Part shown: positions 37,572 through 46,490 of the stretch, in pieces
Position numbering within the stretch: position 1 is the stretch's first letter
Layout: the number at the start of each line of letters is the position of its first letter
From: an uncultured Lachnospiraceae bacterium
GTDB taxonomy: Bacteria > Bacillota > Clostridia > Lachnospirales > Lachnospiraceae
DNA: 64,000 nt
NCBI GenBank assembly: GCA_934394565.1
Contig: CAKRQV010000007.1
Coordinates: forward strand, 88,353 to 152,352
Direction of reading: 5' to 3'
The notes under the pieces: generated by a model
Database searches by the model: none
Told to the model about the DNA's origin: nothing
The model's input: the letters and a program-made list of their open reading frames with translations, nothing else
Translations under genes and position numbers: made by a program

Positions 37572-39668
37572 TTATCTCTGGTCAGCCGGAACATCCTTGA
37601 TGGAGAAGCTGATACGTCCCATCTTGTCCTTGCCCAGGCATACGACTTTGACTTTGTCGCCAAGTGTCAGTACATCCTCAACATGGTTGATTCTCTCCTT
37701 GCAGATCTTGGAGATATGAACCATACCCTCTTTGCCCGGTGCGAACTCAAGGAATGCACCGAACTCTTTGATGCTGACAACCTTACCTGTAAAAATCTGT
37801 CCAGCCTCAAAGTCTGTAGTGATGATACGGATATAATCGATAGCCTTGTCCATCATGGCCTGATCTGTACCGCAGATGGATACTGCACCATCGTCTGTGA
37901 TATCGATCTTAACGCCGGTCTCTTCAATGATCGCATTGATGGTCTTACCTCTCTGGCCGACAACATCACCGATCTTTGCCGGATCGATCATGATCTGTAC
38001 GATCTTCGGAGCATATTTGCTCAGCTGCTTACGTGGTTCTGAGATACACGGCTCCATACATGTGCTCATGATGAACTCACGGGCCTCATGTGTACGGCGG
38101 ATAGCTTCTTCAACGATCGGACGTGTCAGACCGTGGATCTTGATATCCATCTGGATGGCTGTGATACCTTTTCTGGTACCTGTTACCTTAAAGTCCATAT
38201 CACCGAAGAAGTCCTCAAGGCCCTGGATATCGGTCAGAACGATGTAATCATCGTCTGTGTCACCTGTAACCAGACCACAGGAAATACCGGCAACCATGGA
38301 TTTGATCGGTACACCTGCTGCCATCAGGGACATACAGGATGCACATGTAGAGGCCATGGATGTGGAACCGTTGGACTCAAAGGTCTCGGATACGGCACGG
38401 ATAGCGTACGGGAACTCTTCTACTGTCGGCAGTACCGGAAGCAGGGCTCTCTCAGCCAGTGCACCGTGACCGATCTCACGGCGTCCCGGTCCTCTGGACG
38501 GTTTTGTCTCACCTACAGAGTAGGACGGGAAATTGTAATGGTGCATATATCTCTTGGTTGTTGTAAACTCATCAAGACCATCGATCTTCTGTGCTTCAGA
38601 CAGCGGAGCCAGTGTGACAACGTCACAGATCTGTGTCTGTCCTCTGGTGAACATAGCAGAACCATGTACACGCGGGATGATATCAACCTCTGCAGCCAGC
38701 GGACGGATCTGCTCGATAGCACGGCCATCCGGACGTTTGTGGTCTTTTAAGATCATCTTACGGACAGTCTTTTTCTGGTACTGGTACAGACCTTCATCCA
38801 GCTTAGCCAGCCATTCTTCATTATCAGCAAAGGCCTCGGCCAGTTTTTCACGAAGGACTTTGATATTGCCCTCTCTGGTCTGCTTATCATCTGTAAATAC
38901 AGCCTCTTCCATTTCTTCCGGTGTAACGATCTCTTTCATAGCTGCGAAGAGCTCTTCCGGAACAGCGAAGCTCTGATATTCATGCTTCGGCTTACCACAC
39001 TCGGCAATAATACCATCGAAGAATCTGATGATCTCCTGGTTGACTTCATGTGCTTTGTAGATAGCCTCAATCATCTTGTCATCCGGAACCTCATTTGCAC
39101 CGGCTTCGATCATGATAACTTTTTCTCTTGTGGAAGCTACTGTCAGCTGCAGATCAGATACAACACGCTGTGCCATGGTCGGATTGACAACCAGCTCACC
39201 GTCAATCAGCCCCATCTGTGTAGCTGCACACGGTCCGTCGAACGGAATATCGGAAATGCACGTAGCGATGGAAGAACCAAGCATAGCCGGGATCTCCGGG
39301 TTGCATTCCGGATCTACAGACATAACCAGATTATTTAAAGTAACATCGTTTCTGTAATCTTTCGGGAATAAAGGTCTCATCGGACGATCGATGACACGGG
39401 ATGTCAGTGTGGCATGCTCACTGGCTTTACCCTCACGTTTGTTGAATCCTCCCGGAATCTTGCCTACAGCATACATCTTCTCTTCGTAATCTACGCTCAG
39501 CGGGAAGAAATCGATACCTTCACGCGGCTTATCGGAAGCTGTTGCTGTAGAAAGGATCACAGTCTCACCATAATGGATCAGGACTGCGCCATTTGCCTGT
39601 TTTGCGACTCTGCCGACATCGACTGTCAAAGTACGTCCGGCAAGTTCCATGGAATAGCTTTTGAACAT
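37572..39668 (-). CDS. pnp: Polyribonucleotide nucleotidyltransferase (PNPase)
   Basis: A 698-residue 3'-5' exoribonuclease of mRNA decay. Two RNase PH domains are followed by KH (KIGDVVGQRGKTINAIIEETG) and S1 (GQIFTGKVVSIKEFGAFLEFAPGKEGMVHIS) domains. FTRGQTQ and GHGALAERAL mark the catalytic core. The ATG at 39668 follows AAGGAG. The conserved rpsO-pnp order is kept, but an intervening terminator and about 290-bp spacer suggest separate control. Confidence 0.97.
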   Translation of the reverse strand: MFKSYSMELAGRTLTVDVGRVAKQANGAVLIHYGETVILSTATASDKPREGIDFFPLSVDYEEKMYAVGKIPGGFNKREGKASEHATLTSRVIDRPMRPLFPKDYRNDVTLNNLVMSVDPECNPEIPAMLGSSIATCISDIPFDGPCAATQMGLIDGELVVNPTMAQRVVSDLQLTVASTREKVIMIEAGANEVPDDKMIEAIYKAHEVNQEIIRFFDGIIAECGKPKHEYQSFAVPEELFAAMKEIVTPEEMEEAVFTDDKQTREGNIKVLREKLAEAFADNEEWLAKLDEGLYQYQKKTVRKMILKDHKRPDGRAIEQIRPLAAEVDIIPRVHGSAMFTRGQTQICDVVTLAPLSEAQKIDGLDEFTTTKRYMHHYNFPSYSVGETKPSRGPGRREIGHGALAERALLPVLPTVEEFPYAIRAVSETFESNGSTSMASTCASCMSLMAAGVPIKSMVAGISCGLVTGDTDDDYIVLTDIQGLEDFFGDMDFKVTGTRKGITAIQMDIKIHGLTRPIVEEAIRRTHEAREFIMSTCMEPCISEPRKQLSKYAPKIVQIMIDPAKIGDVVGQRGKTINAIIEETGVKIDITDDGAVSICGTDQAMMDKAIDYIRIITTDFEAGQIFTGKVVSIKEFGAFLEFAPGKEGMVHISKICKERINHVEDVLTLGDKVKVVCLGKDKMGRISFSIKDVPADQR

Positions 39669-39924
39669 AGTTTTCTCCTTTTTCTTCTTTGTGCTTGGCA
39701 CGGTATGGACACAAACGAAAATCTCTTCTCTTTTTCTGGAAGAAACCTCCGAAACAACTGAAAAACATACCAGAGGCTGATGTGCTTTTCAGTGGTCTCG
39801 GCAAGGTCTGTCTCCATGGGCCAGTTTTTGTCTCTGTGGACTTTTTTTACTTGAGCATGTTGCAACATACCGCTATACACCGCTGCATATTTGCTATGCA
39901 TGATGTATATACATGACAACCTTG
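39669..39924 (-). other. pnp leader region without a gene
   Basis: No convincing coding sequence. On the minus strand the leader contains several short inverted segments (GCATA/TATGC, the palindrome TGTTGCAACA, and a CTGAAAA/TTTTCAG stem around 39757-39793). PNPase leaders are known in other bacteria to be processed by RNase III for autoregulation; that is only an inference here. Confidence 0.45.
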
Positions 39925-39949
39925 AAAAAGGGCGGATAAATCCGCCCTT
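39925..39949 (-). terminator. Terminator of rpsO
   Basis: AAGGGCGGA (39928-39936) pairs with TCCGCCCTT (39941-39949) around a 4-nt loop, then TTTTTC on the minus strand, 12 bp after the rpsO stop codon. Confidence 0.85.
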
Positions 39950-39961
39950 CCCGAAGTCTGC

Positions 39962-40228
39962 TTACTTTCTGATACCAGCTTTTTCGATCAGCGCACGATA
40001 TCTTTCGATATCTGTTTTCTTCAGGTAATCCAGAAGACCACGTCTCTGACCAACCAGCTTTAACATACCACGTCTGGAATGATGATCTTTGTGATGTGTT
40101 TTCAGGTGCTCTGTGAGCTCTTTAATACGCTCTGTCAGGATAGCTACCTGTACTTCCGGTGAACCAGTATCTCCCGGTGTTCTTGCAAATTCTGCCATAA
40201 CGGCTGCTTTCTTTTCTTTTGAAATCAT
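39962..40228 (-). CDS. rpsO: 30S ribosomal protein S15
   Basis: An 88-residue primary 16S-binding protein; signature [32 protein letters not shown]. Start follows AAGGAGGAAATCACC. It has its own promoter, a leader of about 88 nt and a terminator. Confidence 0.98.
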   Translation of the reverse strand: MISKEKKAAVMAEFARTPGDTGSPEVQVAILTERIKELTEHLKTHHKDHHSRRGMLKLVGQRRGLLDYLKKTDIERYRALIEKAGIRK

Positions 40229-40351
40229 GGTGATTTCCTCCTTAAATTTTAATAATCGCCGCAGATTAAGCTGTGGTCGGAGTCTCCGGCAGCTGAATCA
40301 GGGCTGAAACTCATACTCGCAAAGTATACCATACCGGTTTTAGAATGTAAA
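40229..40351 (-). promoter_or_regulatory. rpsO promoter and structured leader
   Basis: TTTACA (40346-40351), 17-bp spacer and TATACT (40323-40328) on the minus strand. The roughly 88-nt leader has a GGAG/CTCC hairpin and a complementary segment near the ribosome binding site. S15 represses its own translation through such leaders in several bacteria; the specific fold is not proven here. Confidence 0.6.
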
Positions 40352-40372
40352 CTGTTTTCTTTCTCAGTTTTC

Positions 40373-40401
40373 TTGATTTTTTCTTTTTTTTCCAGTATGC
40401 T
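40373..40401 (+). promoter_or_regulatory. Possible murI promoter
   Basis: TTGATT (40373-40378), 17-bp spacer, TATGCT (40396-40401) on the plus strand, divergent from rpsO. The -10 is weak and the region is AT-rich, so this is tentative. Confidence 0.4.
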
Positions 40402-40485
40402 ATACAAGGATAGCACGTACAGCTGAAAATGTATATGTTTTTTATGCTATTATTCATTATATATAGGAAGAAGGTCTCTTTACAT

Positions 40486-41271
40486 ATGACAGAGATGACA
40501 GATAAAACAGCACCGATCGGTGTTTTTGATTCGGGACTTGGCGGTATCAGTGTACTTCGTGAGCTTGTGCGCCTGATGCCGGGCGAAAATTATATTTACT
40601 ACGGTGATTCTGCGAATGCCCCCTACGGCACACGACCTCTTGAGGAAATCCGTGAGCTGTCCATGGTGGTGGCGGAATATCTTATCTCCCGTGGTGTCAA
40701 AGCTCTGGTCGTGGCCTGCAATACGGCGACGAGTGCCTGTGTACGATTGTTGCGTGGGATGTATCCGGATATGCCGATCGTTGGTCTTGAACCGGCGGTC
40801 AAACCGGCCACTCTGACCCATCCGGGTGGACTGGTGGCTGTGCTGGCTACGGAAATGACGTTAAAACAGCCGAAGTTTGCGGCACTCTTTGACCGCTATA
40901 AGGATCAGGCAAATCTTGTACCGGTTCCGGCTTCGGAGCTGGTAGAGTTTGTGGAACGAAATGAGCTGGATTCTCCGCAGCTGGAGGCTACGATCGATAT
41001 GATCTTAAAGCGCAGTCTGCACGATCAGACGCCGGATGCGATCGTACTTGGGTGTACGCATTTTCCGTTTGTGCGCAAGGCGATTGAAAAGGTGGCACAC
41101 CAGAGCGATGTGTTTGATGGCAGTGAAGGGGCTGCAAGATATTGTAAAACTCTGCTGGCCGAAAAAGATCTGCTGAATCCAGCGGAGATGGACGGAGACA
41201 TTGAGATCATGAACTCGTCGGGGGATGTGGATAAGATTATGCTGAGTTATGAGTTACTGGACAGTGAATAG
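40486..41271 (+). CDS. murI: Glutamate racemase
   Basis: A 261-residue cofactor-free racemase making D-glutamate for peptidoglycan. The N-terminal IGVFDSGLGGISVLREL, first catalytic Cys in VACNTATSACV and second in VLGCTHFPFV are clear. The ATG at 40486 follows a GGAAGAAGG site at slightly long spacing; an ATG nine bases later is possible. Confidence 0.95.
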   Translation: MTEMTDKTAPIGVFDSGLGGISVLRELVRLMPGENYIYYGDSANAPYGTRPLEEIRELSMVVAEYLISRGVKALVVACNTATSACVRLLRGMYPDMPIVGLEPAVKPATLTHPGGLVAVLATEMTLKQPKFAALFDRYKDQANLVPVPASELVEFVERNELDSPQLEATIDMILKRSLHDQTPDAIVLGCTHFPFVRKAIEKVAHQSDVFDGSEGAARYCKTLLAEKDLLNPAEMDGDIEIMNSSGDVDKIMLSYELLDSE

Positions 41272-41303
41272 GACTGTAAGACGCAGAAATTGAGGGCTGT
41301 GTT

Positions 41304-41590
41304 CAGACAGGAAAAGAGGGTGTGGTGCTCCGGGTGGGTGCCCTCGGTAAAAAACGGACGCTTGGGACGCAGGTTCTAGGTGTGCATCCTTTCTCCAAAA
41401 CAGGTACCGGTCGCATTCAACGGGTTTGCCGGGATGCAAACCCGTTTCAGGCAACCTCAACTGCCGCCCTGGTAAGGCGGCAGTTGCCCTGTTTTTCCGA
41501 AAGGCTGCGCACCAAGAACCTTGCAGCCCGCGCTTTACGTTTTTTACCGAGGGCACCCACCCGGAGCACCACACCCTCTTTTCCTGTCTG
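41304..41590. repeat. Giant hairpin: perfect 53-bp inverted repeat with internal stem-loops
   Basis: The arms 41304-41356 and 41538-41590 are perfect reverse complements over 53 bp (starting CAGACAGGAAAAGAGGGTGT). Pairing continues imperfectly inward (GCAGGTTCTAGGTG with CACCAAGAACCTTGC, and AAAACAGG with CCTGTTTT). The 181-nt interior also holds two perfect stems, AACGGGTTTG/CAAACCCGTT (41419-41446) and CAACTGCCGCC/GGCGGCAGTTG (41458-41486). No T run follows on either strand. It lies between convergent murI and the ABC permease gene. It might be a MITE-like mobile repeat or a structured RNA; no coding role is convincing. Confidence 0.9.
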
Positions 41591-41690
41591 CAAGTCAGGT
41601 TATTGATTGGTAATTGTTATCTGCACATATGCCCCGGAGCCATCCGCATTTTCTTGCTGAGCTACCACCAACTACTCCGTCAGGCACATT

Positions 41691-42431
41691 TTATACGCTG
41701 AGTTTCTTCTCCATAATCCATCCACTGACATAGTACAGGATTCCACCGATTACGGACACTGTCAAGATATCCAGAAGCAGTGTTATGTTGTAATTGGTCA
41801 GATTCGGAATCAGACCGAGCCAGACGCCCTGCAGCCAGGCTAAGATACAGAAAATAGCGAAAGCGACAACCCCATTTCCTTTTTTGCCGTTAAATATGGT
41901 TGCGGAAAGGACGACTGCAAAATCGGCAATCACTATAACGCAGATCCAGCTCATGAGCATATCTATATAATTCAGTACAATCATGCCCTTAGATACGCTA
42001 ACATTAAACTGCACATTGAGCATGCCATTCAGCATATTCATCACACCCTCCAGTCCATCGACATGTACCGTAGCGATGGTGATATCAATCCCTGCAAGGA
42101 GCAGAAAGAATACACCTGTTACCAGAATGGAGAGCAGATTTTCCAGAATCTTTGCACCAAGGATTTTATAGCTGCTGTTCGGTGTCATAAAGAGCATATA
42201 ACTTTCCTTGCAGTTTAATTCCCTGCGCAAAAGCAGTGCGCTCTGAATGCCGATATAGACGATACCTACAGTGGCAAACAGTACCAGAAATACCGTAGCC
42301 GTCCCCAGAAGCTCCCCTTTATCCAACAGTAAGCCCAAAAGGAAAGCCACTTCGGCTACTGCAGTCAGTACCAGCAGTACAAATTTTGAAAATGCCGTCT
42401 TTCTCATTTCATATTTCATTAACTTTAACAT
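41691..42431 (-). CDS. ABC transporter permease (ABC-2 like)
   Basis: A 246-residue membrane protein with about six hydrophobic helices (FVLLVLTAVAEVAFLLGLLL, TVFLVLFATVGIVYIGIQSALLL and others). Its start overlaps the end of the ATPase gene by 7 bp, so they form one transporter. The substrate is not evident; GntR-ABC modules of this type often answer cell-envelope stress or antimicrobial peptides. Confidence 0.85.
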   Translation of the reverse strand: MLKLMKYEMRKTAFSKFVLLVLTAVAEVAFLLGLLLDKGELLGTATVFLVLFATVGIVYIGIQSALLLRRELNCKESYMLFMTPNSSYKILGAKILENLLSILVTGVFFLLLAGIDITIATVHVDGLEGVMNMLNGMLNVQFNVSVSKGMIVLNYIDMLMSWICVIVIADFAVVLSATIFNGKKGNGVVAFAIFCILAWLQGVWLGLIPNLTNYNITLLLDILTVSVIGGILYYVSGWIMEKKLSV

Positions 42432-43135
42432 TCTGTCGCTCCTCCATGTCCGTAGATTTCACGATAAACATCCACCAGCGATTTATTCTGGCTGATACGC
42501 AGCTCTTCTGCCATATACTGTCCTGCCAGACAACCATCCTTCATGAAAATAGCGGCATCTGTCACTTTTTCCAGTTCTTCCAGCAGATGGCTGGAAACAA
42601 CCAACGTAACATCCGGTGCCATAGCTTCGAGAATACTTCTCATGATCTCGTCGCGTGCCAGCAGATCAATGCCATTTAACGGTTCATCCAGAAGGTATAC
42701 CTTTGCTTTTCTGGACATCGTAACGGCAATTTTTAATTTTGCCATCATACCGGAGGACATCTTCTGGGCTTTCATATCTTCAGTCAGCTCCATTCGAGAC
42801 AGCATCTGTCGGTAGGTGTCCATTGAAAAGTCATCGAAGAAATCTTCATAGTATTTCCCGATATCTTTTGCGGTCATCCAGCTGTAAAAATAGGGTTCCG
42901 TAGACATATAAGCAACCTCTTTTTTGCTTTCCACGCCTACCGGACTGCCATTATACAGAATTTCTCCACTGTCCGGCTTGACCAGTCCTGCTGCCATTTT
43001 CATCCATGTAGTCTTGCCACTGCCATTTGGTCCGAGCATGGCATAGACAAGGCCCGGTTCCAGTGTCAGGCTGATATCCTGTACCGCTGTCTTTTTTCCA
43101 TATGTTTTTGTAAGATGTTTGCTCTCTATACTCAT
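42425..43135 (-). CDS. ABC transporter ATP-binding protein
   Basis: A 236-residue nucleotide-binding subunit with Walker A GPNGSGKTTWMKMAAGL, a degenerate signature (QKMSSGMMAKLKIAV), Walker B VYLLDEPLNGID and the H-loop VVSSHLLEELE. The ATG at 43135 follows GGAG. Located between the GntR repressor and the permease. Confidence 0.92.
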   Translation of the reverse strand: MSIESKHLTKTYGKKTAVQDISLTLEPGLVYAMLGPNGSGKTTWMKMAAGLVKPDSGEILYNGSPVGVESKKEVAYMSTEPYFYSWMTAKDIGKYYEDFFDDFSMDTYRQMLSRMELTEDMKAQKMSSGMMAKLKIAVTMSRKAKVYLLDEPLNGIDLLARDEIMRSILEAMAPDVTLVVSSHLLEELEKVTDAAIFMKDGCLAGQYMAEELRISQNKSLVDVYREIYGHGGATEC

Positions 43136-43166
43136 TTCTATTACTCCTGTCTGCTTTGCAGTTTTC

Positions 43167-43526
43167 TTACTTCTGTTGATTTTCTTTTTCCAGCGCCTGT
43201 ATAGCTTCATTCTGGGTAAATCCAAGCTGCTTCATGCCTTCCAGAAATTCACTGATCAGTGTCTGTGCCATCTTTTCTTTCATCATCTGCACCTTCTTTT
43301 CCTCTTCTGTCACAAAGGTACCCATCCCACGTCTGGTGAAACAGACACCTTCAGCTTCCAGTTCTTTGTAGACACGGCTGACTGTATTTGGATTGATGGT
43401 ATACAAGATCGCCAGATCCCGCACCGATGGCAGCTTGTCACCGGGCTGCAGCTTTCCGGTAACGATATCCCGCTTGATGGCATCCATCACCTGCAGATAG
43501 ATTGGCTGTGATGTATTGTATTCCAT
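43167..43526 (-). CDS. GntR-family (YtrA-type) transcriptional regulator
   Basis: A 119-residue short GntR regulator: winged HTH (IYLQVMDAIKRDIVTGKLQPGDKLPSVRDLAILYTINPNTVSRVYKELEAEGV) plus a small C-terminal helical part, as in YtrA. It heads the ABC operon and likely represses it. Start follows AAAGGAGGAAATAT. Confidence 0.92.
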   Translation of the reverse strand: MEYNTSQPIYLQVMDAIKRDIVTGKLQPGDKLPSVRDLAILYTINPNTVSRVYKELEAEGVCFTRRGMGTFVTEEEKKVQMMKEKMAQTLISEFLEGMKQLGFTQNEAIQALEKENQQK

Positions 43527-43564
43527 ATATTTCCTCCTTTCACGTGTATCAGTGTCATAGGCGT

Positions 43565-43593
43565 ATAGTACACTAGATATGTGGTTTTGTCAA
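43565..43593 (-). promoter_or_regulatory. Promoter of the GntR-ABC operon
   Basis: TTGACA (43588-43593), 17-bp spacer and TACTAT (43565-43570), minus strand. Just downstream GTGTA and TACAC arms about 20 bp apart may form the GntR operator. Confidence 0.6.
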
Positions 43594-43606
43594 TGCCTTT
43601 TTCCGA

Positions 43607-43648
43607 AAAAAGATACAGACATGGTTGCATCCCTGTCTGTATCTTTTT
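43607..43648 (-). terminator. Terminator of the aldo/keto reductase gene
   Basis: AAAAGATACAGACA pairs with TGTCTGTATCTTTT, 12-nt loop; T run on the minus strand. Located 21 bp past the stop codon. Confidence 0.85.
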
Positions 43649-43668
43649 ATAGTAACTTTTTATATTTT

Positions 43669-44847
43669 TTATTTTTTTCGTTGCGCCATTTTTTCTCTTT
43701 TCAGACATTCCTCTGCCCAGTTTGGCATTTTTTCAAGACGCTCTGTAAGATCTTTCATGGCAGCTGGTATATCTATATTCTGCGGACAGACTTTTGCACA
43801 TTTGCCGCATCCAATACAGTCTGATGGTTTTTTTCCATCATCCAGTCCCTCAATATACATGGCTGCATTAAAGGATGGTGCGGTACGCATCTCATTGTAT
43901 GTACTGAGCAGGGATGGAATATCCAGCTGTTTTGGACATCCGTCACAACAATATCTGCAGGCCGTACAGGGGATCATATCTTTCATGCCCTCTGCAATGG
44001 AAAACAGTACTTCTTTTTCTTCTGCTGACAGTGGTCCTTCTTCTGAAAATGTGTGGATATTATCCTGCATCTGTTCCATATTGGACATGCCGCTGAGGAC
44101 TACTGTCACTCCTGGTATATCCTGCAGGAATCTGAATCCCCAGGATGCCACTGAATCCTCTGGCCTGATGGCTTTTAATCTGGCCGCATCAGCTTCTTCC
44201 AGACTGGCAAGCTTTCCACCACGCACCGGTTCCATGACCCAGATGGGAATATTCCGGCTGGAAAGAAGCTCACATTTCTCCCTGGCTTCCTGCAGCGACC
44301 AGTCCAGATAGTTCAACTGGATCTGGCAGAACTCCATATCTTCACCACAGATATCCAGAAATTTCTTCAGACAATCCACCTTTGCATGGGAGCTGAAACC
44401 CAGATGACGGATCCTTCCACGCTTTTTCTGTTCTTTAAAATACTCTATAATGTTCCATCGGGGATCCAGATACGTCTCCATGGATTTTTCATACACATTG
44501 TGCAGGAGATAAAAGTCAAAATACTCGACACCACATTTTTTCAACTGTTCCTCAAAAATCTTTTCCGGATGATGACCATCTGAAAAGATCTGATGACCCG
44601 GATACTTTGTTGCCAGATAAAAACTGTCCCGTGGATATTCTTTAAGCACACGTCCGATCACCCGTTCTGAATCACCGTTATGATAAGGGAATGCCGTGTC
44701 AAAATAATTAACGCCATGCTCCATTGCATACTTCGTCATTTTTCTCACCTGGGCTTCATCCACGTTCCCATCCTCCTGAAGGGGAAGACGCATCGTACCA
44801 AAACCAAGCATTGATAGTTTTTCATCTCTGAACATTTTATAGATCAT
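43669..44847 (-). CDS. Aldo/keto reductase with C-terminal 4Fe-4S ferredoxin domain
   Basis: A 392-residue protein. Residues 1-280 form the AKR barrel (LGFGTMRLP, FDTAFPYHNGDSE, KCGVEYFDFYLLHNV). The C-terminus has a dicluster-like ferredoxin region, CTACRYCCDGCPKQLDIP and CIGCGKCAKVCPQNIDIP. This fused class is common in anaerobes; substrate unknown. The ATG at 44847 follows GGAGGTGCGGTAT. It stands alone between its terminator and promoter. Confidence 0.92.
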   Translation of the reverse strand: MIYKMFRDEKLSMLGFGTMRLPLQEDGNVDEAQVRKMTKYAMEHGVNYFDTAFPYHNGDSERVIGRVLKEYPRDSFYLATKYPGHQIFSDGHHPEKIFEEQLKKCGVEYFDFYLLHNVYEKSMETYLDPRWNIIEYFKEQKKRGRIRHLGFSSHAKVDCLKKFLDICGEDMEFCQIQLNYLDWSLQEAREKCELLSSRNIPIWVMEPVRGGKLASLEEADAARLKAIRPEDSVASWGFRFLQDIPGVTVVLSGMSNMEQMQDNIHTFSEEGPLSAEEKEVLFSIAEGMKDMIPCTACRYCCDGCPKQLDIPSLLSTYNEMRTAPSFNAAMYIEGLDDGKKPSDCIGCGKCAKVCPQNIDIPAAMKDLTERLEKMPNWAEECLKREKMAQRKK

Positions 44848-44961
44848 ATACCGCACCTCCAGACGTACTGGACACTATACATGTTCTGTTACACCTGTAC
44901 TGTCCATATACTTTTTTCCATAGTTCTGTGTGTTTATACCACCGTTTACAAACCTGTCTAC

Positions 44962-44989
44962 ATTATAACAGTCCTGACATATCTTGCAA
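44962..44989 (-). promoter_or_regulatory. Promoter of the aldo/keto reductase gene
   Basis: TTGCAA (44984-44989), 16-bp spacer, TATAAT (44962-44967) on the minus strand. The roughly 105-nt leader holds two GTACTG copies (near 44873 and 44902) of unclear meaning. Confidence 0.55.
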
Positions 44990-45064
44990 CGTCTGCGGTA
45001 CATAAAATATTCGAATAGCAAAACTGACGTTACTGTTCACGCAGCATCTGTGAACTGTAACAGA

Positions 45065-46159
45065 CTAACTGAGCGCATCCAGCTTCCGAAGCTCCAGCGC
45101 ACTGTACAGCACAACAGCATCGGTAAACTTCCTGGGATTGTATCCCGTGAGCTTATGGATATGGTTGAGGCGGTACTGCAGACTGTTTTTATGGATATAC
45201 AGAGCATCCGCAGCCTGTTGCAGAGACATTTCATTCTGATAATACACCGACAGAAGTTCACAGTCTTCTTCTTTCAGACTCCCGAGTATTTTTTTCAGAT
45301 ATCGCTTTTTTCTGTCTCCTGTCATATTTCCCAGCAACAGGGTAAAATCGAGATCATCATAATATACTGGTGTATTTTGGTTTTTCCGGGACTGGATAGC
45401 CACGGAAGCGCACAGATAAGACTGGGCGCTCTGCCGGACATTGACGGCCGTACCGACACCGATATGCAACATTGATGCATAATCCTCCGCCAGTCTGGCA
45501 AGTATTGTCTTCTTTGCCTCCAGTGCTTTTTCTTCTGCGATCAGAATATATTCGCTCGGATAATTGTAACGATAAAATCGCATATCCATCTTTGCAAAGG
45601 TCTGGGTGACCGCCGACTGGATCATAAACAGATTGTTTGTATTATACCGGGCATCAAGCCGGATCAGGACAACACGGCAAAGCGACTGCTCCGACAGCCC
45701 ATTTTCCCGCAAAGTGTCGGTAAGATAATCCGCATTGATTGTCTCATTGTTGACAAGACAGCGGATCACGTAATGCAGGCGATTCTTTTTCTGCGTACCC
45801 TGAGCCTCGATCTCCCGCTCTTTCAGAAGGATATCTGTGATCCGCCCGGCCAGATGGGCATACTTGCGGACTTCTTCTACCTCACCGCTGATACCGATGG
45901 CCGCTACGATCTGACCATTATAGCTGACTGGAAGATTGATACCACGCTTTGTTCCGAAAAAGCTGTCATCATCTGCAACTTCCAATGTATCACCCGTGGA
46001 TACGACACGGTAACCAATCTCGTGAAACGTGTCGATCCTTGACGGATCTGTACTGGCTATAATAATACCCTTTGCATCGATAAAATTGATATTCTGACTG
46101 CACACATCTTTTACGGTATCTACGATCTGCTGTGCAATCGCCTTACTGATCAGCTCCAC
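45065..46159 (-). CDS. cdaR: CdaR-family regulator of glycerate/sugar-diacid use
   Basis: A 364-residue regulator with an N-terminal sugar-diacid-binding domain (AQQIVDTVKDVCSQNINFIDAKGIIIASTDPSRI, IGYRVVSTGDTL, GINLPVSYNGQIVAAIGISG) and a C-terminal PucR-type HTH (MSLQQAADALYIHKNSLQYRLNHIHKLTG). A GTG start at 46159 follows AGGAG; an ATG extending to 46273 has no site. It is divergent from glycerate kinase and probably activates it in response to glycerate. Confidence 0.88.
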   Translation of the reverse strand: MELISKAIAQQIVDTVKDVCSQNINFIDAKGIIIASTDPSRIDTFHEIGYRVVSTGDTLEVADDDSFFGTKRGINLPVSYNGQIVAAIGISGEVEEVRKYAHLAGRITDILLKEREIEAQGTQKKNRLHYVIRCLVNNETINADYLTDTLRENGLSEQSLCRVVLIRLDARYNTNNLFMIQSAVTQTFAKMDMRFYRYNYPSEYILIAEEKALEAKKTILARLAEDYASMLHIGVGTAVNVRQSAQSYLCASVAIQSRKNQNTPVYYDDLDFTLLLGNMTGDRKKRYLKKILGSLKEEDCELLSVYYQNEMSLQQAADALYIHKNSLQYRLNHIHKLTGYNPRKFTDAVVLYSALELRKLDALS

Positions 46160-46335
46160 TCTTACTCTCCTGTATTCTCTCACCTCTCCCGCGCTCTGCT
46201 TTTTCTGCATTTTTTCAGAAAATCTGTCCGTCACCATGCGCCAGAACATCCACGGGATCATTTTCAGTTTCATCTGTTTTTTGTTATATATACCATGTAT
46301 CTTTTATTTTTTCAACTTTTTTTGTCTTTTGTACC

Positions 46336-46355
46336 ATTTTCTCCATATTTTCTCC
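46336..46355 (+). repeat. ATTTTCTCC direct repeat in the glycerate kinase upstream region
   Basis: ATTTTCTCC occurs at 46336-46344 and 46347-46355, 11 bp apart and so on the same DNA face, 130-150 bp before the kinase gene. This is a plausible CdaR activation site. A clear sigma-A promoter could not be placed: a TTGACA at 46373-46378 has no well-spaced -10. Confidence 0.35.
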
Positions 46356-46490
46356 CTGTTATACTTTTAACATTGACAGAGCGCACTGTTATATGACAAA
46401 GAAACCGCAGTTGGCACACGCACAGATGCCAGCATATATTCTGTCTGGTTTCACATGCTATACCAAAGGAAAAACAGAAAGGAATTCACA

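Noticed and set aside
39565..39919. Short reading frames in the pnp leader
   Set aside because: They overlap the start of pnp or the terminator, have no ribosome binding sites and look like random translation.
41254..41606. Reading frames of 94-106 codons on both strands within the giant hairpin
   Set aside because: They follow from the inverted repeat itself, mirror each other, and resemble no protein family.
46373..46405. TTGACA followed by TATATG before glycerate kinase
   Set aside because: The spacer is only about 11 bp, too short for a sigma-A promoter.
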